A stretch of DNA of 45,613 bases. Origin: a virus. The notes under the pieces are model-generated. The model was given only the letters and a program-made list of their open reading frames with translations. It ran no database searches and had not been told where the DNA came from. Position numbers and translations under genes: made by a program. The stretch is taken from positions 1 through 45,613 of the IMG/VR virus record IMGVR_UViG_3300044295_000411; one strand, written 5' to 3'. Every line of letters starts with the position of its first letter. Positions within the stretch are counted from its first letter, which is position 1. This document shows positions 15,758 through 24,195 of the stretch, piece after piece.

Positions 15758-18448
15758 ATGGCGGCACCTGTTTGGGAAACACCTTCGGGCGATTTGGGAA
15801 CCATTCCGGAACTAAATTATTTCCAATTTGAATTAAAAGCTTATGACAGCATAGATCCATTGCGACCTGTGAGTTTTGAGTTGGTAGCTGGCCAAACACC
15901 CACTGGTATGCATATTAATCCCTATGGTGCAATACAGGGTAACCCAGAGACAGTAATTAAAGTAGCAGGTGTACCAGCCAATGTAAGCCAGGCCAGCACT
16001 AGTCAATTTGCAGTAAGAGCACAGGCGTCAGACGTATATCAAGAATTTACAGGTGACGGGACAACTACAAAATTTACATTAGATGATCCCGTTAATTTTT
16101 CGGTGTACAAAGTTATCACGTTAGTTAACCAGGAGCCACGCACCGCATCTTACAAAATAGTAAACCAAATTTTAACTGTGACTATGAATGAGCCTGTGGC
16201 TGTGGGTAAGACGCTGGTGGTATCGGTATATCGCAGTGGCAGCATCGTAGCAGATAGAACATTTAGTATTACAGTAATAGGTGAAAATGCACCACAAATA
16301 TTAACCACTAGCGACCTTGGTACATTTCAAGATGGTAAGTATTTTTCTACTAATATAGCAACATTAGATCTAGATTTACCGGGAGATACATTAACATGGT
16401 ATATCTCTGCTGGCGCATTACCGCCGGGACTATCCTTAGATCAAACAACAGGTATAGTGTCTGGTTACATTACACCTATTAGAACTTTAGCAATTAAACA
16501 CTACAACTTTACCATCACAGTAAACGATGGCAAGTTGACTGATGCTAGACCATTTACCATGGCGGTTATATGCAGCGGTTTATTAGATGCAAGCTCAGAT
16601 CAAATAACTGCTGACTTAGATCAAGCTACAATTGACCAAGTTATCAAATATAATCCTATATTGTTAAACGTTTTGCCAGCCAATGGAGAAATCGGCCCAT
16701 ACACACATGACAATTATTTCATGTACAAGTTTGATGGATTAGACTGGGATAACGACAGTATAAAATACGCATTGGACTTGGGTTCTTCGGACGGCTTTGA
16801 TGCAACACCTTTTGACACGACCGCTTTTGATCCAGGTGGTTTATCACTGCCTCCTGGTTTAAGTTTAGATCCAGACACTGGCTGGTTAACAGGATATATT
16901 CCGTTTCAAAGCGAACTTTCCGTAACTTACCAATTTTATGTAAAAGTATACAAAGATCAAGTTTTCTATACAGAGATGGATGGCAGCACAATAAGTTACT
17001 ATCAAGCTAGACGACTAGTACAACTTACAGTATTAGGACAAAATCTTGCCAAAGTAACTTGGGCGACGAATATAGATTTAGGATCTATTGCAAACGGTTC
17101 AGTAAGTGAATTATTTGTGACAGCCAGTGCTGATAATAGTCATACCTTGTACTACGAATTAGCGCAGGGACAGTACAATAGGCTGCCTGCAGGTTTACAA
17201 TTAGAAACAAATGGTGTGATTCGCGGCAGAGCAACATTTAGTACATTTTTGATAGATAGTGGGCAAACAACATTTGATGCAAATAGTTTTGTTGTAGATG
17301 AAACTACTTTTGACCAAATATATCAATTTACAGTTAGAGCCTATGATAACGAAGGCACGGCTAATAGTTATAGAACTTTTAGTTTACGCTTGGCGCAAAT
17401 CAATAAAACTCCATATGAAAACTTATATATGGTTGCAGCTATGGCGCGCTCAGATCGCGACACACTACAGACTTTACTGGGAAATAACAATATAATACCC
17501 ACGGCGGATCTATATAGACCTGATGATTCTTATTTTGGCTTATCAAGTAATCTAAGAATGTTATTAGCAAATGGCGTCAATCCTGCAGTGGCAGCTGACT
17601 ATGTCAGTGCAATGAATATAAAACATTACGGTAAACGTTTCTTATTTGGTGAAATTAAGACAGCAAAGGTCTACGACCCAGATGCCACCGTTAGATATGA
17701 AGTAGTATATGTTGATATATTAGATGATTTGCGTAATAGCAAAGGACAAAATGTATCAGCAGCAGTAAACGTAAAAACCAGTAACATACCAGAAACGGTG
17801 GATATGAATGATGTCACTGTGGACGAACAATACTTCACGGTGGATGGTATTAAATATGTCTACCCAAACAACTTTTATAACATGCGTCGACACATTATAG
17901 ACACATTGGGACAAACTAACAAAGCTTTACCAGACTGGATGGCACAAAAGCAGCCAGATGGACGTATTTTAGGATTTACAACAGGTTGTGTCTTAGCTTA
18001 TGTGAAGCCAGGAACCGCAGATAAAATAGCATTTAGAATACGTGAAAGTGGTTTTGATTTTAAACAATTAAATGTACAAATTGAGCGTTATGTTTGGGAT
18101 AACAACTTAAGCAGTAACTTTGACAAGGCAACTGGCAAATTCCTACATGATCGTGAAACAACATTTGATGTCTATAGTCGCAAGTATTTGTATGCTCTTA
18201 GTGTTGATGGCAGCAGTTTAGTATATCCGCAGCCTGTGGATTTTGTGACACCAGTTTTGGGTATTGATCATAGTACTTTGGAGTATCCATACAATGATCT
18301 AATAAACGATCCAGCTAGTTTGCCCAATTACAACCGCACCACTTTTGATCAAAATAGCATGCATTTCTTCCCCTACAGGGATTCGTATGCCAAACTAGAT
18401 CAAAATGATGCTTATTTAAAGTATCCTCGAACAAATGTTTTAAGATAA
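15758..18448 (+). CDS. Large virion protein with He_PIG-like Ig repeats
   Basis: An 896-residue protein. At least three repeats carry the putative-Ig (He_PIG) signature: LPPGLSLDQTTGIVSGY (about 225-240), LPPGLSLDPDTGWLTGY (about 365-382) and LPAGLQLETNGVIRGRA (about 480-495), each near the end of a beta-sandwich of roughly 100 residues. The C-terminal 350 residues are different and aromatic-rich, ending in LKYPRTNVLR. No enzyme motif is visible. Such proteins are tail-fibre, baseplate-arm or head-surface components in T4-like phages. It is transcribed from its own late promoter, just before another virion gene. Confidence 0.8.
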   Translation: MAAPVWETPSGDLGTIPELNYFQFELKAYDSIDPLRPVSFELVAGQTPTGMHINPYGAIQGNPETVIKVAGVPANVSQASTSQFAVRAQASDVYQEFTGDGTTTKFTLDDPVNFSVYKVITLVNQEPRTASYKIVNQILTVTMNEPVAVGKTLVVSVYRSGSIVADRTFSITVIGENAPQILTTSDLGTFQDGKYFSTNIATLDLDLPGDTLTWYISAGALPPGLSLDQTTGIVSGYITPIRTLAIKHYNFTITVNDGKLTDARPFTMAVICSGLLDASSDQITADLDQATIDQVIKYNPILLNVLPANGEIGPYTHDNYFMYKFDGLDWDNDSIKYALDLGSSDGFDATPFDTTAFDPGGLSLPPGLSLDPDTGWLTGYIPFQSELSVTYQFYVKVYKDQVFYTEMDGSTISYYQARRLVQLTVLGQNLAKVTWATNIDLGSIANGSVSELFVTASADNSHTLYYELAQGQYNRLPAGLQLETNGVIRGRATFSTFLIDSGQTTFDANSFVVDETTFDQIYQFTVRAYDNEGTANSYRTFSLRLAQINKTPYENLYMVAAMARSDRDTLQTLLGNNNIIPTADLYRPDDSYFGLSSNLRMLLANGVNPAVAADYVSAMNIKHYGKRFLFGEIKTAKVYDPDATVRYEVVYVDILDDLRNSKGQNVSAAVNVKTSNIPETVDMNDVTVDEQYFTVDGIKYVYPNNFYNMRRHIIDTLGQTNKALPDWMAQKQPDGRILGFTTGCVLAYVKPGTADKIAFRIRESGFDFKQLNVQIERYVWDNNLSSNFDKATGKFLHDRETTFDVYSRKYLYALSVDGSSLVYPQPVDFVTPVLGIDHSTLEYPYNDLINDPASLPNYNRTTFDQNSMHFFPYRDSYAKLDQNDAYLKYPRTNVLR

Positions 18449-18454
18449 TAAATA
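18447..18454 (+). promoter_or_regulatory. Late promoter octamer AATAAATA
   Basis: AATAAATA overlaps the stop of the 896-residue gene and lies 21 bases before the ATG at 18476, with TGGAGAT as ribosome site. Confidence 0.65.
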
Positions 18455-18475
18455 TAATATTAATGGAGATAAACG

Positions 18476-19213
18476 ATGTCATCAAATATTAACCCAGCAA
18501 ATATAGACGGTACTTATCCTATCGCAGGACAGGATAATGACAGCCAGGGGTTTAGGGACAATTTTACTAATATAAAGAATAATTTTACATACGCTCAGAC
18601 TGAAATTACCGATTTGCAAACCAAAGCGGTATTAAAAAGCGCATTGACCGGAACAACGCTCAACAATGATTTCGCTGGTTCTGCTATGTCTGGTGCTCAA
18701 ATTGTTGATTTTAGGGAAACTATTGTTGCCCAAGGTAATGTAAGCGGTGCCTTAGCAATTAATCACAAAGCTGGTCATTATCATACTATGACAATAGCTA
18801 ATAGTACTACGCTTAGTTTTACTAACTTTCCAGCAGCAGGACAGTTGGGTCGTGTTAGATTAGACATGACGGTAACTAATACCGGTTACACTGTTACTTT
18901 GCCTGCTAGTGTGACAGTTGGTAACGCTTATGTGAGAAACCTAACTAACAGTAATGTATTAACGTTTGATGAGACCGGAAGATTCGTTTACGAAATTAGC
19001 ACAACTGATGGCGGCACAAACTATATCATTTTTGATCTAAGTAGACAAAAACCATTGGGCGCAACCACTCGGACTCCAACATCAACCGGACAACAGGGCG
19101 ACGTCCCTGGCATGATGGCATATAATCCTGGTGCTGGCTGGTTATATATTTGTAATGGTTATTATGATGGCAGTACTCATATTTGGTATAAGGCTTCACT
19201 AGCAGCAGTATAA
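18476..19213 (+). CDS. Virion structural protein (T4-like marine phage type)
   Basis: A 245-residue protein. The N-terminus contains INPANIDGTYPIAGQDNDSQ followed by GFRDNFTNIKNNF, a block I recall as conserved in structural proteins of cyanophage-type phages. The remainder is beta-rich with alternating Thr/Asn/Ser, ending in GWLYICNGYYDGSTHIWYKA. It is probably a fibre or decoration component. It follows the large He_PIG protein under a separate late promoter. Confidence 0.78.
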   Translation: MSSNINPANIDGTYPIAGQDNDSQGFRDNFTNIKNNFTYAQTEITDLQTKAVLKSALTGTTLNNDFAGSAMSGAQIVDFRETIVAQGNVSGALAINHKAGHYHTMTIANSTTLSFTNFPAAGQLGRVRLDMTVTNTGYTVTLPASVTVGNAYVRNLTNSNVLTFDETGRFVYEISTTDGGTNYIIFDLSRQKPLGATTRTPTSTGQQGDVPGMMAYNPGAGWLYICNGYYDGSTHIWYKASLAAV

Positions 19214-19215
19214 CA

Positions 19216-19452
19216 ATGCATCCGCTGACTCAAAACCTATCTGGGTTAACTGATAAAGAATTATCAGATAAAATAGCAGATTTGGATACAAAATTGACAG
19301 CAGCTTACAGAGTAGGCAGTCCAGTAAGCCATCAAATTATGATGTTTTTGGAAGATTATAGAGCCGAGCATCAGCGCAGACTAGCAATACAAATGGAAAA
19401 AGTCTTAAAACAGAGCGGAAAAACATTTGACGACATAATTGATATCAAGTAA
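19216..19452 (+). CDS. Small helical protein of unknown function
   Basis: A 78-residue charged helical protein (MHPLTQNLSGLTDKELSDKI at the N-terminus, FDDIIDIK at the end). I do not recognise its function, though comparable short proteins occur among T4-like phages at this kind of boundary. It begins 2 bases after the structural gene and lacks its own promoter, so it is probably co-transcribed. Confidence 0.72.
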   Translation: MHPLTQNLSGLTDKELSDKIADLDTKLTAAYRVGSPVSHQIMMFLEDYRAEHQRRLAIQMEKVLKQSGKTFDDIIDIK

Positions 19453-19462
19453 ATTATGTGTT

Positions 19463-19987
19463 ATGCGACTGGACCCAGCAGGTTACCCTAGTTTTGACGA
19501 GGATGAAATTGTAGACGAGCTCTACAAAAATCCAGCTTTACCCTTGGACGAATTGGTATTTAATGACGCCGAAAATGTTGATAGATTTAACAATGCGGTG
19601 CGATCATTATATTTAGAAGGTACTCCAAAAATCAAACATGACAATATACCAGTAAATGTAACGCCAATACGTGATAAAGAAAACCAAGGCAAATGGTTCA
19701 TGCCAGATCAGTATCAGCATTATGATATTGAAAAATGGCTTTGGTTACAATGTAAAAATGACACTGAGCGACGTCGAATAGTAGAAGAATTAGAACAATA
19801 CGCAGCTAGAGATCTATATCCACTTTTGCGATATATGAAGTATTTGGTAGACACCATGCGTAAACACAAAATAGTCTGGGGCGTAGGGCGAGGTAGCAGC
19901 GTGGCCAGCTATGTACTTTACAAAATTGGTATTCATAAAATTGATAGTTTGAAACATAATTTAGACTGGCGAGAATTTTTGCGATAA
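19463..19987 (+). CDS. Short protein resembling a segment of DNA polymerase III alpha (DnaE)
   Basis: A 174-residue protein. The ATG at 19463 is chosen over an in-frame TTG at 19439, which would overlap the previous gene. Residues 140-174 (GVGRGSSVASYVLYKIGI, then DSLKHNLDWREFL) match the pattern of bacterial DnaE just before the catalytic aspartates (GRGS..GS.V.Y.L.I.D.DPL...L.FERFL). The protein ends there, so the catalytic Asp-x-Asp is absent and there is no PHP domain. It cannot be a polymerase by itself. It could be a replication-related regulator, a decoy, or a domesticated fragment. Confidence 0.7.
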   Translation: MRLDPAGYPSFDEDEIVDELYKNPALPLDELVFNDAENVDRFNNAVRSLYLEGTPKIKHDNIPVNVTPIRDKENQGKWFMPDQYQHYDIEKWLWLQCKNDTERRRIVEELEQYAARDLYPLLRYMKYLVDTMRKHKIVWGVGRGSSVASYVLYKIGIHKIDSLKHNLDWREFLR

Positions 19988-20010
19988 GTAGTAAACACAA
20001 GGAGATAACT

Positions 20011-20256
20011 ATGGCTAAAACTTACAGAACAGCAATGGGAAAAATAGTAGATATTGATGCTATTCAGCATACCAATGCAGAAGTAATTGCAGTAGGAAAT
20101 ATGAACGTTAATGCGCGTGGTGATCAATTGGGCCCGGGCGGTAAGGTAGTGAAAACACGCAATGAAGTCATGAAGGAAGCTTATAAACTTCATACCATGG
20201 TACCGCAGTCACCAAACATTGATGATCAGGATCCAGAAGGTAATGAGAGGGCATAA
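20011..20256 (+). CDS. Small conserved T4-like phage protein
   Basis: An 81-residue protein starting MAKTYRTAMGKIVDIDAI and containing EVIAVGNMNVNARGDQLGPG, a block I recall from cyanophage-type T4 relatives, with no known role. A strong ribosome site AAGGAG precedes it. Its stop overlaps the start of the co-chaperonin gene (TAATG), so the two are translationally coupled; a link to head assembly is possible but unproven. Confidence 0.78.
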   Translation: MAKTYRTAMGKIVDIDAIQHTNAEVIAVGNMNVNARGDQLGPGGKVVKTRNEVMKEAYKLHTMVPQSPNIDDQDPEGNERA

Positions 20257-20594
20257 TGGCTATTAAAGTAAATAAAGTCAGAGCATTGAGAGATCACATC
20301 ATTGTAAGTGAAATGAATTTCCGTGAGCGAATCAGCAGCGGCGGAATCTTTATCCCCAGCGATGACATGAAAACGACAGGTATTAGGCCACGTTGGGCTC
20401 AGGTGTATGCAATTGGCCCTGAGCAAACTGAAATTTCGGTTGGACAATGGGTTTGTGTTGCGCATGGTCGTTGGACTCGTGGTGTTAAAATTGAGCAACG
20501 GGATGGTACTGAGCTAACTATACGTCGTGTTGACAATAACGATGTACTTTTAGTATCAGATGAGCAACCGCAGGATGACACGTTTGCAGATTAA
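20256..20594 (+). CDS. 31: GroES-type co-chaperonin, gp31-like
   Basis: A 112-residue protein with the GroES fold pattern: VRALRDHIIVSEM at the N-terminus, then the mobile-loop region ERISSGGIFIPSDD, then ARV/YAIGPEQTEISVGQW and NDVLLV near the end. T4 gp31 replaces GroES to let GroEL fold gp23. The mobile loop here carries SGGIFIP, close to the GGI-V-L motif that contacts GroEL. It lies in a different region from gp23 and next to the clamp loader gene. Confidence 0.9.
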   Translation: MAIKVNKVRALRDHIIVSEMNFRERISSGGIFIPSDDMKTTGIRPRWAQVYAIGPEQTEISVGQWVCVAHGRWTRGVKIEQRDGTELTIRRVDNNDVLLVSDEQPQDDTFAD

Positions 20595-20603
20595 TGCTAT
20601 ATT
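20575..20603 (+). promoter_or_regulatory. Sigma-70-type promoter before the clamp loader gene
   Basis: ATGACA (20575-20580), 17-base spacer, TATATT (20598-20603): five of six matches in each hexamer. It lies 29 bases upstream of the gp44 ATG and overlaps the end of the co-chaperonin gene. Confidence 0.65.
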
Positions 20604-20632
20604 AAGTTCTATTCAATTAAAGGAACTGAAAT

Positions 20633-21556
20633 ATGCGTGAACTCTGGGCAGAGAAGTATAGACCAAAGACAGTTGATGATTATGTCTTTACTAATAATAC
20701 GCAGCGAGCACAAGTAGCAAGCTGGATCAAAGAAAAAACTATCCCGCACTTATTGTTCAGTGGCAGTCCCGGCACAGGTAAAACTACCCTAGCAAAGATA
20801 TTGCTGAATAGCTTGGAAGTACAGGATCCTGATACCTTGCAAATTAATGCTAGCCGCGACAATGGTGTGGATTTTATACGTAATCGCATTGAAACCTTTG
20901 TGGGTACTATGCCTTTTGGCGACTATAAAGTAGTGTTACTGGACGAAGCAGACTATTTAAGTCCTAATGCACAGGCTGTATTGCGTGGATTAATGGAAAC
21001 GTACAGTAGCAGCAGCCGCTTTATTATGACTTGCAATTACCCTAATAAGATCATGCCCGCGCTACATAGCAGAACTCAGGGTTTCCACATAGATAAACTA
21101 GACGAAACCGAATTCACTGCGCGTGTAGCACAGATTCTATTAAACGAATCCATTGAATTTGATATCGACCTGCTGGATACGTTTGTTAAAGCCACTTATC
21201 CAGATCTTCGTAAATGCCTAAACACTTTACAGTTGAATTCGGCAACAGGTAAGCTTACTACACCAGATGTAGCCGCAGCAGATTCTCGTGACTACAAACT
21301 AGAGGCAGTTACTTTGATGAAACAGGGAGAGATACGTGCCGCCCGAGAATTAATTGTCAGTCAAGTTCGGTTGGATGAGATTGAAGAATTTTATAGATGG
21401 TGTTATAGTAATTTAAGTTTGTGGAGTCAAAGCACCAAAGGACAAGACGAAGCAATTCTGATTATTAGGAATGGCATTGTTAATCATGCCCTGGCCTTTG
21501 ATCCCGAGATCAATTTAAGTGCAACACTTTTGGAATTAATCACTATTAAGGACTAA
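20633..21556 (+). CDS. 44: Sliding-clamp loader large subunit, gp44-like AAA+ ATPase
   Basis: A 307-residue clamp loader ATPase that opens and loads the gp45-type clamp on DNA. Visible motifs: WAEKYRPKTVDDYVF at the N-terminus, Walker A GSPGTGKT (44-51), Walker B VVLLDEAD, sensor 1 TCNY, and SRTQ in place of the usual SRC arginine-finger motif. The length is close to T4 gp44 (319). A sigma-70-type promoter and an AAAGGAA ribosome site precede it, fitting early or middle expression. A gp62-like small subunit is not recognisable next to it. Confidence 0.95.
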   Translation: MRELWAEKYRPKTVDDYVFTNNTQRAQVASWIKEKTIPHLLFSGSPGTGKTTLAKILLNSLEVQDPDTLQINASRDNGVDFIRNRIETFVGTMPFGDYKVVLLDEADYLSPNAQAVLRGLMETYSSSSRFIMTCNYPNKIMPALHSRTQGFHIDKLDETEFTARVAQILLNESIEFDIDLLDTFVKATYPDLRKCLNTLQLNSATGKLTTPDVAAADSRDYKLEAVTLMKQGEIRAARELIVSQVRLDEIEEFYRWCYSNLSLWSQSTKGQDEAILIIRNGIVNHALAFDPEINLSATLLELITIKD

Positions 21557-21557
21557 T

Positions 21558-21914
21558 ATGAAAAAATTGTATTTGGTAGCAACATACTACAAGGTGCCGC
21601 GTTATCCCAAGATGACTAGCCAAAAAGATTTTGGCAAAGACCAATCAAATTGGGCATTTAATGAAAGCGTGGAAATTGCACGTACCATCAAACGTAGAGA
21701 CCAACAGCAGGCAAATATCATTCTAAACCTCACCGAGCAAAAGGTAGAAAAGTGTAACATGCGTGATGATAATCCCAGTTACGATGAGCTGCATAGGTAT
21801 TTTAAAAATAACTACCCGCAGTATTTTCAACACATTGATTCTCTACAGCCCACGGTTGAAGTTACGGCACAAGCTGAGGCAGAGCCCAAGTCAGATCCTG
21901 CTGTAACTGCTTGA
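21558..21914 (+). CDS. Unknown protein in the gp62 position
   Basis: A 118-residue protein directly after gp44. The N-terminus MKKLYLVATYYKVPRYP and a charged middle (TIKRRDQQQANIILN) are followed by an acidic Ala/Glu/Pro tail. In T4 the small clamp loader subunit gene 62 follows gene 44, but I see no clear gp62 similarity here and the protein is shorter (T4 gp62 has 187 residues). I leave the function open. Confidence 0.7.
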   Translation: MKKLYLVATYYKVPRYPKMTSQKDFGKDQSNWAFNESVEIARTIKRRDQQQANIILNLTEQKVEKCNMRDDNPSYDELHRYFKNNYPQYFQHIDSLQPTVEVTAQAEAEPKSDPAVTA

Positions 21915-21934
21915 TTAGTAAAGTATAGTTTTGG

Positions 21935-21963
21935 TTGACAATCATAAGTAGAAGCACTATAAT
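21935..21963 (+). promoter_or_regulatory. Perfect consensus sigma-70 promoter
   Basis: TTGACA (21935-21940), exactly 17 bases, TATAAT (21958-21963). This is the full bacterial consensus, expected of a strong early phage promoter using the unmodified host polymerase. It reads into the gene at 21987. Confidence 0.92.
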
Positions 21964-21986
21964 ATGCTTTTACTTATGGTGTTGAC

Positions 21987-22712
21987 ATGAAATTTGTTGA
22001 CGTTGCAGCAGCTAGTATCGCAGCTTACAGAGCCTCACAACAGCAAGTCATTGCTAGTGATGGCATGAATTACAGTGACCCAAAAAAACCAGTGCACCAG
22101 TGGAGTAATAAATCACTTGTGCTGAGCTACCTTAAAAATAAATTCCCAGAAAGTAAAATTAAATTTGGCATTAGCCCGGGTCCTTTTGAGCTGGAAGTAA
22201 ATGATGAGACGTATGCGGAAGCAGAGCGCATCATTAATCTCATCAGCCAAAGTTATGTGATGGCGCTGCTCAGCAGCCAGCCCATGGCTAAATTTTTTAT
22301 AGACTTGGCTAAGTTAGTTGAGGATCGTGACAAATTCACAGATGCTAATCTAATTATGCGCGTGGGCATGTTAGTATACTTGCCCAAAATTGCAGCAGGA
22401 TTAGATGAGCGCACACTCAAACAGGAAAAACAACAGGACTTCATGGTTAGCACATACTTGGGTAAAATTAACACCAAGTTAGAATTGGAAGTCACAGTTT
22501 TCAATACCGTGTTTAGCCAAAACTGGCAGCGGTATTATGTAAAAGCCTATACAAGCGACAATAATGTCGTGTTTTTTGGTAGTCAGCATAACTGGGAACA
22601 AAACAAGCAATATCGTATACGCGGAAGAATTAAACAGTTGGGCGTAAACGCAAGGCCCGGCGAACCCAGCTATGCAATGACTAGCTTAAGCCATGTTAAA
22701 ATTTTAGACTAG
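21987..22712 (+). CDS. Early protein of unknown function
   Basis: A 241-residue protein transcribed from a perfect sigma-70 promoter. I do not recognise it. The N-terminal two thirds are helical (MKFVDVAAASIAAYRASQQQ, AEAERIINLISQSYVMALL). The C-terminal third (VFNTVFSQNWQRYYVKAYTS, then YRIRGRIKQLG and SYAMTSLSHVKIL) has the look of a small beta-barrel such as an OB-fold, which would suit nucleic acid binding. The 3' end overlaps the converging phoH gene by 9 bases. Ribosome site: GGTGTT only, so weak. Confidence 0.75.
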   Translation: MKFVDVAAASIAAYRASQQQVIASDGMNYSDPKKPVHQWSNKSLVLSYLKNKFPESKIKFGISPGPFELEVNDETYAEAERIINLISQSYVMALLSSQPMAKFFIDLAKLVEDRDKFTDANLIMRVGMLVYLPKIAAGLDERTLKQEKQQDFMVSTYLGKINTKLELEVTVFNTVFSQNWQRYYVKAYTSDNNVVFFGSQHNWEQNKQYRIRGRIKQLGVNARPGEPSYAMTSLSHVKILD

Positions 22713-23432
22713 TTCTTTGTAAATCGCTAGTATTTCCTTTACGGCAGGGTGGCGTTGAATGTCCCTACTGTTGAACTGAATGCCTGCAATATAGTTTGCC
22801 GCACCGTGTTCGCTAAGTAGTTTTAGGAAATTCAGCAGTCCGTTTTCCGCTGCTCGCTTGTCAGTTTGATTTAAATCGCCTGTAATCACAATTTTAGAAC
22901 CATCACCTAAGCGGGTCAGCAACATCTTCAATTGAGAAGGTGTGGCATTTTGCATTTCGTCTGCAATAATCCAGCACCGCTTGAAATTGCGGCCACGCAT
23001 GAAAGCTAGGGGAGATATCTCTATACGTTGTTCGTCTATCATTCTAGTGATTTCTTTGGGACTGTAATATTCTAGCATTACATCTAGAATAGGTCGAGTC
23101 CAGGGTTCCATTTTGCTTACCAAGTCTCCGGGCAAAAACCCGTGTTTCTCATCCTCCACTCCCACCGCGGGCCTAGTTAGTATAAGTTTTTCCACCCTCC
23201 CTTCCTTATAGGCTTTTACTCCTGCCATAACAGCCAGCATGGTTTTGCCCGTTCCTGCTGGGCCACTAGCGTAAATTATGGGTTTAGAGTCGTCGGTAAG
23301 TAATTCAATGTATGTTTCTTGATTTATGGTTTTGGGTATTAATGCTACTGTTTTTCGTTGTGCTACAAAGTCGTTAAAATGAATCGTGTTATCTGTTGCT
23401 AATTTCAAGGCCTTGCGTTTAGCTCTGCTCAA
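22704..23432 (-). CDS. phoH: PhoH-like ATPase
   Basis: A 242-residue P-loop ATPase of the PhoH family, common in T4-like marine phages; its role in infection is unsettled (possibly RNA metabolism or phosphate stress). Walker A GPAGTGKT is at residues 57-64, Walker B in CWIIADEMQN, with a later IVITGDLNQTD sensor block. The predicted start is TTG at 23430-23432, supported by AGGAGG at good spacing (about 23441-23446). It is isolated on the minus strand and converges with the early gene at 21987. Confidence 0.93.
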   Translation of the reverse strand: MSRAKRKALKLATDNTIHFNDFVAQRKTVALIPKTINQETYIELLTDDSKPIIYASGPAGTGKTMLAVMAGVKAYKEGRVEKLILTRPAVGVEDEKHGFLPGDLVSKMEPWTRPILDVMLEYYSPKEITRMIDEQRIEISPLAFMRGRNFKRCWIIADEMQNATPSQLKMLLTRLGDGSKIVITGDLNQTDKRAAENGLLNFLKLLSEHGAANYIAGIQFNSRDIQRHPAVKEILAIYKELV

Positions 23433-23460
23433 TTGATACCTCCTATAGTAACTACAGGAA

Positions 23461-23468
23461 TATTTAAC
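23461..23468 (-). promoter_or_regulatory. Possible late-type promoter GTTAAATA for phoH
   Basis: Minus-strand GTTAAATA sits 28 bases before the TTG start of phoH. It matches the late core TAAATA but has T at the second position, unlike the other octamers. No convincing sigma-70 pair was found for this gene. Confidence 0.4.
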
Positions 23469-23514
23469 CTGCTATTTTGCTCAAAACAATGGCACTATAC
23501 GACAAAAATTATGG

Positions 23515-23522
23515 TATAAATA
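23515..23522 (+). promoter_or_regulatory. Late promoter TATAAATA, first of two in tandem
   Basis: A perfect T4 late consensus octamer 58 bases before the ATG at 23581. A second octamer lies downstream at 23568, so the operon may have two start sites. Confidence 0.72.
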
Positions 23523-23567
23523 TTAGGCTTAGACAGATATTCGAGTTTGTGGCCGAACTTACCTCTG

Positions 23568-23575
23568 CATAAATA
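23568..23575 (+). promoter_or_regulatory. Late promoter CATAAATA at leaderless spacing
   Basis: The octamer ends 5 bases before the ATG at 23581, which has no Shine-Dalgarno. T4 spacing would start the mRNA at the ATG itself. Confidence 0.7.
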
Positions 23576-23580
23576 AAATT

Positions 23581-24183
23581 ATGAGCCTAATAAAAGATAT
23601 CATACAAAACACTAAAGAAATATCATTGAGTGACACTCTGCTAGAGCAGCTAATGGACTATGAGCGTGTTTTGGATGGACTCAACCTATATGTTTTTGAG
23701 AACTGGATTTCTGGCGAATTAGTAGCTGGTCCAGAGGTGGAAAAATATTGGGTTAGATGTAAGTTTATGTGGCCGCTTAAACACATGCCAGATCCTGCTG
23801 GCGCAGCAAAGCTATTAGACTATGGCTGCAAAGTTACATTCCAAAAAAGCAAATTAGAGCAAGCCGTGGAAGTAAAAACCCCGGACGATTTCAAGCCAGG
23901 AACCAAATACCCACGTATGCGCTTGGTTCCCGTGTGGTTGGTTGAGATAACGATACCTAAAAGTTTGATGTCTGACATCAAGCGCGGTAGTTTAGATATT
24001 GAAGGTGACGAAGTAGATCTCAGCGATGTAGAAAAAGCATACGAAAACGAATTAGAACAGGGTGGAGCAATGGAAGGGCAACAGCCCGGAGCAACAGGTA
24101 TGCCTCCTGCCCCAGGAACACAGCCAGGCGCAGCACCTGGCGCAGCCCCGGGAGCACCAATGCCACCCGGTCCTCCGGTTTAA
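23581..24183 (+). CDS. Late protein with Pro/Gly/Ala-rich tail, function unknown
   Basis: A 200-residue protein starting MSLIKDIIQNTKEISLSDTL. The first 150 residues form a mixed domain (LNLYVFENWISGELVAGPEV, then YWVRCKFMWPL and RLVPVWLVEITIPKSL). The last 40 are a low-complexity Pro/Gly/Ala tail. I do not recognise the family, although late transcription and neighbours suggest a virion or assembly protein. It is 12 bases ahead of the next gene and likely co-transcribed with it. Confidence 0.75.
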   Translation: MSLIKDIIQNTKEISLSDTLLEQLMDYERVLDGLNLYVFENWISGELVAGPEVEKYWVRCKFMWPLKHMPDPAGAAKLLDYGCKVTFQKSKLEQAVEVKTPDDFKPGTKYPRMRLVPVWLVEITIPKSLMSDIKRGSLDIEGDEVDLSDVEKAYENELEQGGAMEGQQPGATGMPPAPGTQPGAAPGAAPGAPMPPGPPV

Positions 24184-24195
24184 TGGATTATTGAT

